Assembly: GCA_930367205.1 (NCBI GenBank)
Contig: CAKNEZ010000027.1
Coordinates: forward strand, 124,001 to 188,000
Direction of reading: 5' to 3'
Length of the DNA: 64,000 nt
Source of the DNA: Acanthosoma haemorrhoidale
Taxonomy: Eukaryota; Arthropoda; Insecta; Hemiptera; Acanthosomatidae
Positions 11,536 through 25,120 of this stretch are shown here, piece after piece. A program made the translations under genes and the position numbers. Under the pieces are notes generated by a model, which worked only from the letters and a program-made list of their open reading frames with translations, had not been told where the DNA came from and did not search any database. Positions within the stretch are counted from its first letter, which is position 1, and each line of letters begins with the position of its first letter.

Positions 11536-13340
11536 GATCTTATGATTAAAGTTACGAGTGTATACACCATTAAATGATGTCGAATATGATAGTGTGTCGT
11601 AGCATTGACACTCATTGTATCACGCGATTCGATCACATGATTAAAGTTACGAGTGAATATAAAATCAAATAATGTCAATTATGAAAGTGTACCGTATTAA
11701 TATCACACATTGTATCACGTGATACGATCGTATGATTAAAGTTACAGGTGTATATAACATCAAATTATGTTGATTATATTAGTGTACCGCATCATTAGCA
11801 CACATTGTATCACATGATACGATCGTATGATTAAAGTAACGAGTGAATATAACATCAAATGATGTCGAATATGATAATGCACCGTGACATTGGCACATAT
11901 TGTATCACGTGATACGATCGTATGAAAAAAGTCACGAGTGAATATAACATCAAATGATGTCGATTATGATAGTGTTTCGTATCATAAGCACTCATTGTAT
12001 CACGTGATACGATCGTATGATGAAAGTTACGAGTGAATATAACATCAAATGATGTTGAATGTGATTGAATAATGTATCATTAATACTCAAAATTTCATGT
12101 GATACGATCGTATGATTAATGTTACGAGTGTATACACCATTAAATGATGTCGAATGTGATAGTGCACCAAATCATTAGCACTTATTGTATCATGTGATGC
12201 GATCGTATGATTAAAGTTACGAGTAAATATAACATCAAATGATGTTGAATATGATAAGGCACCGTGGCATTGGCACTTATTGTGTCACGTGATACGATCG
12301 TATGATTAAAGTTACGAGTGAATATAGCATCAAATGATGTCGAATATGATAATAAACCGTGACATTGGCACTTATTGTATCACGTGATACGATCGTATGA
12401 ATAAAGTTACAGGTGAATATAACATCAAATGATGTCGAATATGATAATGCACCGTGACATTGGCACATATTGTATCACGTGATACGATCGTATGAAAAAA
12501 GTCACGAGTGAATATAACATCAAATGATGTCGATTATGATAGTGTTTCGTATCATAAGCACTCATTGTATCACGTGATACGATTGTATGATGAAAGTTAC
12601 GAGTGAATATAACATCAAATGATGTTGAATGTGATTGAATAATGTATCATTAATACTCAAAATTTCATGTGATACGATCGTATGATTAATGTTACGAGTG
12701 TATACACCATTAAATGATGTCGAATGTGATAGTGCACCAAATCATTAGCACTTATTGTATCATGTGATGCGATCGTATGATTAAAGTTACGAGTAAATAT
12801 AACATCAAATGATGTTGAATATGATAAGGCACCGTGGCATTGGCACTTATTGTATCACGTGATACGATCGTATGAATAAAGTTACAGGTGAATATAACAT
12901 CAAATGATGTCGAATATAATAGTGTACCGCATCATTAGCACACATTGTATCACGTGATACGATCGTATGATTAAAGTAACGAGTGGATATAACATCAAAT
13001 GATGTCGATTATAATGGTATACCGCTTTATTAGCATACATTGTATCACGTGATACGATCGTATGATTAAAGTTACGAGTGAATATAACATCAAATGATGT
13101 CGAATATGATAATGCACTGTGACATTGGCACTTATTGTATCACGTGATGCGATCGTATGATTAAAGTTACAATTGAATATAACATCAAATGATGTCGATT
13201 ATAATGGTATACCGCTTTATTAGCATACATTGTATCACGTGATACGATCGCATGATTAAAGTTACGAGTGAATATAACATCAAATGATGTCGAATATGAT
13301 AATGCACCGTGACATTGGCACTTATTGTTTCACGTGATAC
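11536..13340 (+). repeat. 19-monomer Y module with internal 6-mer duplication
   Basis: Order: P W X A G2 Y C2 Z D2, chimera, G2 Y C2 Z R2 T2 U I N. Six monomers (570 bp) around Y occur twice; the second pass lacks D2. The U at 13056 ends gatgc, an H-type ending, just before I. The 14-monomer form at 23791-25120 lacks the duplication. Confidence 0.84.
12391..12485 (+). repeat. Chimeric monomer R2/A, 6-mer duplication junction
   Basis: It begins as R2 (aataaagttacaggtga) and ends as A (accgtgacattggcacatat), then continues with G2 and Y as after a normal A. This is the expected product of unequal exchange between an R2 and an A monomer lying in the same block. Confidence 0.84.
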
Positions 13341-15715
13341 GATCTTATGATTAAAGTTACGAGTGTATACACCATTAAATGATGTCGAATATGATAGTGT
13401 GTCGTAGCATTTACACTCATTGTATCACGCGATTCGATCACATGATTAAAGTTACGAGTGAATATAACATCAAATGATGTCGAATATGATAATGAACCGT
13501 GACATTGGCACTTATTGTATCACGTGATACGATCGTATGAATAAAGTTACAGGTGAATATAACATCAAATGATGTTGATTATGATAGTGTTCCGTATCAT
13601 AAGCAATCATTGTATCACGTGATGCGATCGTATAATTAAAGTTACGAGTAAATATAACATCAAATAATGTCAAATATGAAAGTGTACCGCATCATTAGCA
13701 CACATCGTATCACGTGATACGATCGTATGATTAAAGTAACGAGTGAATATAACATCAAATGATGTCGATTATAATGGTTTACTGCTTTATTAGCACACAT
13801 TCTATCACGTGATACGATCGTATGATTAAAGTTACGAGTGAATATAACATCAAATGATGTCGAATATGATAATGCACTGTGACATTGGCACTTATTGTAT
13901 CACGTGATACGATCGTATGATTAAAGTTACGAGTGTATACACTATTAAATGATGTCGAATATGATAGTGCACCAAATCATTAGCACTTATTGTATCATGT
14001 GATGCACTCGTATGATTAAAGTTACAAGTGACTATAACATCAAATGATGTCGATTATAATAGTGTACTGCATTATTAGCACACATTGTATTATGTGATGC
14101 GATCGTATGATTAAAGTAACGAGTGAATATAACATCAAATGATGTCGAATATGATAATGCACCGTGACATTGGCACATATTGTATCACGTGATACGATCG
14201 TATGATTAAAGTCACGAGTAAATATAACATCAAATGATGTCGAATATAATAATGCACCGTTACATGGGCACTTATTGTATCACGTGATACGATCGTATGA
14301 TTAAAGTTACGAGTGTATACACTAATAAATGATGTCGAATATGATAGTGCACCAAATCATTAGCACTTATTGTATCATGTGATGCGATCGTATGATCAAA
14401 GTTACAAGAGAATGTAACATCAAAAGATGTCAATTTTGATAGTGTACCGCATCATTGGCACTCATTATATCACGTGATAGGATCGTATGATTAAAGTAAC
14501 GCGTGAATATAACATCAAATGATGTCGAATATGATAATGCACCGTGACATTGGCACATATTGTATCACGTGATACGATCGTATGATTAAAGTCACGAGTA
14601 AATATAACATCAAATGATGTCGAATATAATAATGCACCGTGACATGGGCACTTATTGTATCACGTGATACGATCGTATGATTAAAGTTACGAGTGTATAC
14701 ACTAATAAATGATGTCGAATATGATAGTGCACCAAATCATTAGCACTTATTGTATCATGTGATGCGATCGTATGATTAAAGTTACAAGTGACTATAACAT
14801 CAAATGATGTCGATTATAATAGTGTACTGCATTATTAGCACACATTGTATCACGTGATACGATCGTATGATTAAAGTTACGAGTGAATATAACATCAAAT
14901 GATGTCGAATATGATAATGCACTGTGACATTGGCACTTATTGTATCACGTGATACGATCGTATGATTAAAGTTACGAGTGTATACACTATTAAATGATGT
15001 CGAATATGATAGTGCACCAAATCATTAGCACTTATTGTATCATGTGATGCGATCTTATGATCAAAGTTACAAGAGAATGTAACATCAAAAGATGTCAATT
15101 TCGATAGTGTACCGCATCATTGGCACTCATTATATCACGTGATAGGATCGTATGATTAAAGTAACGAGTGAATATAACATCAAATGATGTCGAATATGAT
15201 AATGCACTGTGACATTGGCACATATTGTATCACGTGATACGATCGTATGATTAAAGTTACGAGTGTATACACTAATAAATGATGTCGAATATGATAGTGC
15301 ACCAAATCATTAGCACTTATTGTATCATGTGATGCGATCGTATGATCAAAGTTACAAGAGAATATAACATCAAATGATGTCGATTATCATAGTGTACCGA
15401 ATTATTAGCACATATTGTATCACGTGATACGATCGTATGATCAAAGTTACGAGTGAATATAACATCAAATGATGTCGATTATGATAGTGTTCCGTATCAT
15501 AAGCAATCATTGTATCACGTGATGCGATCGTATGATTAAAGTTACAATTGAATATAACATCAAATGATGTCGATTATAATGGTATACTGCTTTATTAGCA
15601 TACATTGTATCACGTGATACGATCGCATGATTAAAGTTACGAGTGAATATAACATCAAATGATGTCGAATATGATAATGCACCGTGACATTGGCACTTAT
15701 TGTTTCACGTGATAC
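13341..15715 (+). repeat. 25-monomer long module
   Basis: Standard long-module order. Private variants: gatgcactcg at the start of K (14006), U rather than U2 at 14861, and caatttcgat in the L at 15051. The last is shared with 19941. Confidence 0.86.
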
Positions 15716-18090
15716 GATCTTATGATTAAAGTTACGAGTGTATACACCATTAAATGATGTCGAATATGATAGTGTGTCGTAGCATTTACACTCATTGTAT
15801 CACGCGATTCGATCACATGATTAAAGTTACGAGTGAATATAACATCAAATGATGTCGAATATGATAATGAACCGTGACATTGGCACTTATTGTATCACGT
15901 GATACGATCGTATGAATAAAGTTACAGGTGAATATAACATCAAATGATGTTGATTATGATAGTGTTCCGTATCATAAGCAATCATTGTATCACGTGATGC
16001 GATCGTATAATTAAAGTTACGAGTAAATATAACATCAAATAATGTCAAATATGAAAGTGTACCGCATCATTAGCACACATTGTATCACGTGATACGATCG
16101 TATGATTAAAGTAACGAGTGAATATAACATCAAATGATGTCGATTATAATGGTTTACTGCTTTATTAGCACACATTCTATCACGTGATACGATCGTATGA
16201 TTAAAGTTACGAGTGAATATAACATCAAATGATGTCGAATATGATAATGCACTGTGACATTGGCACTTATTGTATCACGTGATACGATCGTATGATTAAA
16301 GTTACGAGTGTATACACTATTAAATGATGTCGAATATGATAGTGCACCAAATCATTAGCACTTATTGTATCATGTGATGCAATCGTATGATTAAAGTTAC
16401 AAGTGACTATAACATCAAATGATGTCGATTATAATAGTGTACTGCATTATTAGCACACATTGTATTATGTGATGCGAACGTATGATTAAAGTAACGAGTG
16501 AATATAACATCAAATGATGTCGAATATGATAATGCACCGTGACATTGGCACATATTGTATCACGTGATACGATCGTATGATTAAAGTCACGAGTAAATAT
16601 AACATCAAATGATGTCGAATATAATAATGCACCGTTACATGGGCACTTATTGTATCACGTGATACGATCGTATGATTAAAGTTACGAGTGTATACACTAA
16701 TAAATGATGTCGAATATGATAGTGCACCAAATCATTAGCACTTATTGTATCATGTGATGCGATCGTATGATCAAAGTTACAAGAGAATGTAACATCAAAA
16801 GATGTCAATTTTGATAGTGTACCGCATCATTGGCACTCATTATATCACGTGATAGGATCGTATGATTAAAGTAACGCGTGAATATAACATCAAATGATGT
16901 CGAATATGATAATGCACCGTGACATTGGCACATATTGTATCACGTGATACGATCGTATGATTAAAGTCACGAGTAAATATAACATCAAATGATGTCGAAT
17001 ATAATAATGCACCGTGACATGGGCACTTATTGTATCACGTGATACGATCGTATGATTAAAGTTACGAGTGTATACACTAATAAATGATGTCGAATATGAT
17101 AGTGCACCAAATCATTAGCACTTATTGTATCATGTGATGCGATCGTATGATTAAAGTTACAAGTGACTATAACATCAAATGATGTCGATTATAATAGTGT
17201 ACTGCATTATTAGCACACATTGTATCACGTGATACGATCGTATGATTAAAGTTACGAGTGAATATAACATCAAATGATGTAGAATATGATAATGCACTGT
17301 GACATTGGCACTTATTGTATCACGTGATACGATCGTATGATTAAAGTTACGAGTGTATACACTATTAAATGATGTCGAATATGATAGTGCACCAAATCAT
17401 TAGCACTTATTGTATCATGTGATGCGATCTTATGATCAAAGTTACAAGAGAATGTAACATCAAAAGATGTCAATTTTGATAGTGTACCGCATCATTGGCA
17501 CTCATTATATCACGTGATAGGATCGTATGATTAAAGTAACGAGTGAATATAACATCAAATGATGTCGAATATGATAATGCACTGTGACATTGGCACATAT
17601 TGTATCACGTGATACGATCGTATGATTAAAGTTACGAGTGTATACACTAATAAATGATGTCGAATATGATAGTGCACCAAATCATTAGCACTTATTGTAT
17701 CATGTGATGCGATCGTATGATCAAAGTTACAAGAGAATATAACATCAAATGATGTCAATTATCATAGTGTACCGAATTATTAGCACATATTGTATCACGT
17801 GATACGATCGTATGATCAAAGTTACGAGTGAATATAACATCAAATGATGTCGATTATGATAGTGTTCCGTATCATAAGCAATCATTGTATCACGTGATGC
17901 GATCGTATGATTAAAGTTACAATTGAATATAACATCAAATGATGTCGATTATAATGGTATACCGCTTTATTAGCATACATTGTATCACGTGATACGATCG
18001 CATGATTAAAGTTACGAGTGAATATAACATCAAATGATGTCGAATATGATAATGCACCGTGACATTGGCACTTATTGTTTCACGTGATAC
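15716..18090 (+). repeat. 25-monomer long module, directly repeated
   Basis: A second long module follows the first without the short and Y modules between, so P Q R S T recurs after 2375 bp. Markers: gaacg replaces gatcg at 16476, and gatgtcaattatcat occurs in the E at 17711. Both are shared with the copies near 21.3/22.6 kb and 59.7/61.0 kb. Confidence 0.86.
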
Positions 18091-18945
18091 GATCTTATGA
18101 TTAAAGTTACGAGTGTATACACCATTAAATGATGTCGAATATGATAGTGTGTCGTAGCATTGACACTCATTGTATCACGCGATTCGATCACATGATTAAA
18201 GTTACGAGTGAATATAAAATCAAATAATGTCAAATATGAAAGTGTACCGTATTAATATCACACATTGTATCACGTGATAGGATCGTATGATTAAAGTAAC
18301 GAGTGAATATAACATCAAATGATGTCGAATATGATAATGCACTGTGACATTGGCACATATTGTATCACGTGATACGATCGTATGATTAAAGTCACGAGTA
18401 AATATAACATCAAATGATGTCGAATATAATAATGCACCGTGACATGGGCACTTATTGTATCACGTGATACGATCGTATGATTAAAGTTACGAGTGTATAC
18501 ACTAATAAATGATGTCGAATATGATAGTGCACCAAATCATTAGCACTTATTGTATCATGTGATGCGATCGTATGATCAAAGTTACAAGAGAATATAACAT
18601 CAAATGATGTCGATTATCATAGTGTACCGCATTATTAGCACATATTGTATCACGTGATACGATCGTATGATCAAAGTTACGAGTGAATATAACATCAAAT
18701 GATGTCGATTATGATAGTGTTCCGTATCATAAGCAACCATTGTATCACGTGATGCGATCGTATGATTAAAGTTACAATTGAATATAACATCAAATGATGT
18801 CGATTATAATGGTATACCGCTTTATTAGCATACATTGTATCACGTGATACGATCGCATGATTAAAGTTACGAGTGAATATAACATCAAATGATGTCGAAT
18901 ATGATAATGCACCGTGACATTGGCACTTATTGTTTCACGTGATAC
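18091..18945 (+). repeat. 9-monomer short module
   Basis: P W A B C E H2 I N; pairs with 22936-23790 at a 4845-bp offset. Confidence 0.86.
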
Positions 18946-20560
18946 GATCTTATGATTAAAGTTACGAGTGTATACACCATTAAATGATGTCGAATATGAT
19001 AGTGTGTCGTAGCATTGACACTCATTGTATCACGCGATTCGATCACATGATTAAAGTTACGAGTGAATATAAAATCAAATAATGTCAAATATGAAAGTGT
19101 ACCGTATTAATATCACACATTGTATCACGTGATACGATCGTATGATTAAAGTTACAGGTGTATATAACATCAAATTATGTTGATTATATTAGTGTACCGC
19201 ATCATTAGCACACATTGTATCACATGATACGATCGTATGATTAAAGTAACGAGTGAATATAACATCAAATGATGTCGAATATGATAATGCACCGTGACAT
19301 TGGCACATATTGTATCACGTGATACGATCGTATGAAAAAAGTCACGAGTGAATATAACATCAAATGATGTCGATTATGATAGTGTTTCGTATCATAAGCA
19401 CTCATTGTATCACGTGATACGATCGTATGATGAAAGTTACGAGTGAATATAACATCAAATGATGTCGAATATAATAATGCACCGTGACATGGGCACTTAT
19501 TGTATCACGTGATACGATCGTATGATTAAAGTTACGAGTGTATACACTAATAAATGATGTCGAATATGATAGTGCACCAAATCATTAGCACTTATTGTAT
19601 CATGTGATGCGATCGTATGATTAAAGTTACAAGTGACTATAACATCAAATGATGTCGATTATAATAGTGTACTGCATTATTAGCACACATTGTATCACGT
19701 GATACGATCGTATGATTAAAGTTACGAGTGAATATAACATCAAATGATGTAGAATATGATAATGCACTGTGACATTGGCACTTATTGTATCACGTGATAC
19801 GATCGTATGATTAAAGTTACGAGTGTATACACTATTAAATGATGTCGAATATGATAGTGCACCAAATCATTAGCACTTATTGTATCATGTGATGCGATCT
19901 TATGATCAAAGTTACAAGAGAATGTAACATCAAAAGATGTCAATTTCGATAGTGTACCGCATCATTGGCACTCATTATATCACGTGATAGGATCGTATGA
20001 TTAAAGTAACGAGTGAATATAACATCAAATGATGTCGAATATGATAATGCACTGTGACATTGGCACATATTGTATCACGTGATACGATCGTATGATTAAA
20101 GTTACGAGTGTATACACTAATAAATGATGTCGAATATGATAGTGCACCAAATCATTAGCACTTATTGTATCATGTGATGCGATCGTATGATCAAAGTTAC
20201 AAGAGAATATAACATCAAATGATGTCGATTATCATAGTGTACCGAATTATTAGCACATATTGTATCACGTGATACGATCGTATGATCAAAGTTACGAGTG
20301 AATATAACATCAAATGATGTCGATTATGATAGTGTTCCGTATCATAAGCAATCATTGTATCACGTGATGCGATCGTATGATTAAAGTTACAATTGAATAT
20401 AACATCAAATGATGTCGATTATAATGGTATACCGCTTTATTAGCATACATTGTATCACGTGATACGATCGCATGATTAAAGTTACGAGTGAATATAACAT
20501 CAAATGATGTCGAATATGATAATGCACCGTGACATTGGCACTTATTGTTTCACGTGATAC
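18946..20560 (+). repeat. 17-monomer fused module
   Basis: Order: P W X A G2, chimera, C K U2 V L A C E H I N. The first five monomers come from a Y module. After the chimeric monomer at 19421 the order is that of the second half of a long module, as at 14671 onward. Confidence 0.85.
19421..19515 (+). repeat. Chimeric monomer Y/B, 51-mer duplication junction
   Basis: The head is that of the monomer after G2 (gatgaaagttacgagtga), but the tail is type B (gaatataataatgcaccg, gacatgggcac). Sequence to the left continues at 24266 as a true Y. Sequence to the right continues as after the B at 14576. Both distances are 4845 bp. Confidence 0.88.
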
Positions 20561-22935
20561 GATCTTATGATTAAAGTTACGAGTGTATACACCATTAAAT
20601 GATGTCGAATATGATAGTGTGTCGTAGCATTTACACTCATTGTATCACGCGATTCGATCACATGATTAAAGTTACGAGTGAATATAACATCAAATGATGT
20701 CGAATATGATAATGAACCGTGACATTGGCACTTATTGTATCACGTGATACGATCGTATGAATAAAGTTACAGGTGAATATAACATCAAATGATGTTGATT
20801 ATGATAGTGTTCCGTATCATAAGCAATCATTGTATCACGTGATGCGATCGTATAATTAAAGTTACGAGTAAATATAACATCAAATAATGTCAAATATGAA
20901 AGTGTACCGCATCATTAGCACACATTGTATCACGTGATACGATCGTATGATTAAAGTAACGAGTGAATATAACATCAAATGATGTCGATTATAATGGTTT
21001 ACTGCTTTATTAGCACACATTCTATCACGTGATACGATCGTATGATTAAAGTTACGAGTGAATATAACATCAAATGATGTCGAATATGATAATGCACTGT
21101 GACATTGGCACTTATTGTATCACGTGATACGATCGTATGATTAAAGTTACGAGTGTATACACTATTAAATGATGTCGAATATGATAGTGCACCAAATCAT
21201 TAGCACTTATTGTATCATGTGATGCAATCGTATGATTAAAGTTACAAGTGACTATAACATCAAATGATGTCGATTATAATAGTGTACTGCATTATTAGCA
21301 CACATTGTATTATGTGATGCGAACGTATGATTAAAGTAACGAGTGAATATAACATCAAATGATGTCGAATATGATAATGCACCGTGACATTGGCACATAT
21401 TGTATCACGTGATACGATCGTATGATTAAAGTCACGAGTAAATATAACATCAAATGATGTCGAATATAATAATGCACCGTTACATGGGCACTTATTGTAT
21501 CACGTGATACGATCGTATGATTAAAGTTACGAGTGTATACACTAATAAATGATGTCGAATATGATAGTGCACCAAATCATTAGCACTTATTGTATCATGT
21601 GATGCGATCGTATGATCAAAGTTACAAGAGAATGTAACATCAAAAGATGTCAATTTTGATAGTGTACCGCATCATTGGCACTCATTATATCACGTGATAG
21701 GATCGTATGATTAAAGTAACGCGTGAATATAACATCAAATGATGTCGAATATGATAATGCACCGTGACATTGGCACATATTGTATCACGTGATACGATCG
21801 TATGATTAAAGTCACGAGTAAATATAACATCAAATGATGTCGAATATAATAATGCACCGTGACATGGGCACTTATTGTATCACGTGATACGATCGTATGA
21901 TTAAAGTTACGAGTGTATACACTAATAAATGATGTCGAATATGATAGTGCACCAAATCATTAGCACTTATTGTATCATGTGATGCGATCGTATGATTAAA
22001 GTTACAAGTGACTATAACATCAAATGATGTCGATTATAATAGTGTACTGCATTATTAGCACACATTGTATCACGTGATACGATCGTATGATTAAAGTTAC
22101 GAGTGAATATAACATCAAATGATGTAGAATATGATAATGCACTGTGACATTGGCACTTATTGTATCACGTGATACGATCGTATGATTAAAGTTACGAGTG
22201 TATACACTATTAAATGATGTCGAATATGATAGTGCACCAAATCCTTAGCACTTATTGTATCATGTGATGCGATCTTATGATCAAAGTTACAAGAGAATGT
22301 AACATCAAAAGATGTCAATTTTGATAGTGTACCGCATCATTGGCACTCATTATATCACGTGATAGGATCGTATGATTAAAGTAACGAGTGAATATAACAT
22401 CAAATGATGTCGAATATGATAATGCACTGTGACATTGGCACATATTGTATCACGTGATACGATCGTATGATTAAAGTTACGAGTGTATACACTAATAAAT
22501 GATGTCGAATATGATAGTGCACCAAATCATTAGCACTTATTGTATCATGTGATGCGATCGTATGATCAAAGTTACAAGAGAATATAACATCAAATGATGT
22601 CAATTATCATAGTGTACCGAATTATTAGCACATATTGTATCACGTGATACGATCGTATGATCAAAGTTACGAGTGAATATAACATCAAATGATGTCGATT
22701 ATGATAGTGTTCCGTATCATAAGCAATCATTGTATCACGTGATGCGATCGTATGATTAAAGTTACAATTGAATATAACATCAAATGATGTCGATTATAAT
22801 GGTATACCGCTTTATTAGCATACATTGTATCACGTGATACGATCGCATGATTAAAGTTACGAGTGAATATAACATCAAATGATGTCGAATATGATAATGC
22901 ACCGTGACATTGGCACTTATTGTTTCACGTGATAC
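20561..22935 (+). repeat. 25-monomer long module, part of the reference HOR
   Basis: Standard order P Q R S T U V K A B2 C L A B C K U2 V L A C E H I N. Together with the next two modules it gives the cleanest full higher-order unit in the window. Confidence 0.88.
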
Positions 22936-23790
22936 GATCTTATGATTAAAGTTACGAGTGTATACACCATTAAATGATGTCGAATATGATAGTGTGTCGT
23001 AGCATTGACACTCATTGTATCACGCGATTCGATCACATGATTAAAGTTACGAGTGAATATAAAATCAAATAATGTCAAATATGAAAGTGTACCGTATTAA
23101 TATCACACATTGTATCACGTGATAGGATCGTATGATTAAAGTAACGAGTGAATATAACATCAAATGATGTCGAATATGATAATGCACTGTGACATTGGCA
23201 CATATTGTATCACGTGATACGATCGTATGATTAAAGTCACGAGTAAATATAACATCAAATGATGTCGAATATAATAATGCACCGTGACATGGGCACTTAT
23301 TGTATCACGTGATACGATCGTATGATTAAAGTTACGAGTGTATACACTAATAAATGATGTCGAATATGATAGTGCACCAAATCATTAGCACTTATTGTAT
23401 CATGTGATGCGATCGTATGATCAAAGTTACAAGAGAATATAACATCAAATGATGTCGATTATCATAGTGTACCGCATTATTAGCACATATTGTATCACGT
23501 GATACGATCGTATGATCAAAGTTACGAGTGAATATAACATCAAATGATGTCGATTATGATAGTGTTCCGTATCATAAGCAACCATTGTATCACGTGATGC
23601 GATCGTATGATTAAAGTTACAATTGAATATAACATCAAATGATGTCGATTATAATGGTATACCGCTTTATTAGCATACATTGTATCACGTGATACGATCG
23701 CATGATTAAAGTTACGAGTGAATATAACATCAAATGATGTCGAATATGATAATGCACCGTGACATTGGCACTTATTGTTTCACGTGATAC
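22936..23790 (+). repeat. 9-monomer short module, part of the reference HOR
   Basis: P W A B C E H2 I N, 855 bp, placed between the long module and the Y module as in the other complete units. Confidence 0.88.
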
Positions 23791-25120
23791 GATCTTATGA
23801 TTAAAGTTACGAGTGTATACACCATTAAATGATGTCGAATATGATAGTGTGTCGTAGCATTGACACTCATTGTATCACGCGATTCGATCACATGATTAAA
23901 GTTACGAGTGAATATAAAATCAAATAATGTCAAATATGAAAGTGTACCGTATTAATATCACACATTGTATCACGTGATACGATCGTATGATTAAAGTTAC
24001 AGGTGTATATAACATCAAATTATGTTGATTATATTAGTGTACCGCATCATTAGCACACATTGTATCACGTGATACGATCGTATGATTAAAGTAACGAGTG
24101 AATATAACATCAAATGATGTCGAATATGATAATGCACCGTGACATTGGCACATATTGTATCACGTGATACGATCGTATGAAAAAAGTCACGAGTGAATAT
24201 AACATCAAATGATGTCGATTATGATAGTGTTTCGTATCATAAGCACTCATTGTATCACGTGATACGATCGTATGATGAAAGTTACGAGTGAATATAACAT
24301 CAAATGATGTTGAATGTGATTGAATAATGTATCATTAATACTCAAAATTTCATGTGATACGATCGTATGATTAATGTTACGAGTGTATACACCATTAAAT
24401 GATGTCGAATGTGATAGTGCACCAAATCATTAGCACTTATTGTATCATGTGATGCGATCGTATGATTAAAGTTACGAGTAAATATAACATCAAATGATGT
24501 TGAATATGATAAGGCACCGTGGCATTGGCACTTATTGTGTCACGTGATACGATCGTATGATTAAAGTTACGAGTGAATATAGCATCAAATGATGTCGAAT
24601 ATGATAATAAACCGTGACATTGGCACTTATTGTATCACGTGATACGATCGTATGAATAAAGTTACAGGTGAATATAACATCAAATGATGTCGAATATAAT
24701 AGTGTACCGCATCATTAGCACACATTGTATCACGTGATACGATCGTATGATTAAAGTAACGAGTGGATATAACATCAAATGATGTCGATTATAATGGTAT
24801 ACCGCTTTATTAGCATACATTGTATCACGTGATACGATCGTATGATTAAAGTTACGAGTGAATATAACATCAAATGATGTCGAATATGATAATGCACTGT
24901 GACATTGGCACTTATTGTATCACGTGATGCGATCGTATGATTAAAGTTACAATTGAATATAACATCAAATGATGTCGATTATAATGGTATACCGCTTTAT
25001 TAGCATACATTGTATCACGTGATACGATCGCATGATTAAAGTTACGAGTGAATATAACATCAAATGATGTCGAATATGATAATGCACCGTGACATTGGCA
25101 CTTATTGTTTCACGTGATAC
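23791..25120 (+). repeat. 14-monomer Y module, part of the reference HOR
   Basis: Order: P W X A G2 Y C2 Z D2 R2 T2 U I N, 1330 bp. X here ends cacgtg, whereas the X at 6596, 11726, 19136, 48014 and 62357 ends cacatg. It aligns with 62167-63496 at an offset of 38376 bp. Confidence 0.88.

Larger units (their letters stand above)
14576..24265 (+). repeat. Tandem duplication of 51 monomers (4845 bp)
   Basis: Two adjacent copies, about 14576-19420 and 19421-24265, share rare variants at a constant 4845-bp offset: caatttcgat (15096 and 19941), gaacg (16476 and 21321) and gatgtcaattatcat (17711 and 22556 monomers). The few differences seen include U versus U2 (14861/19706), ggtatactgc versus ggtataccgc (15526/20371 monomers) and aaatcctt in the right copy near 22243. 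It looks recent. Confidence 0.88.
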
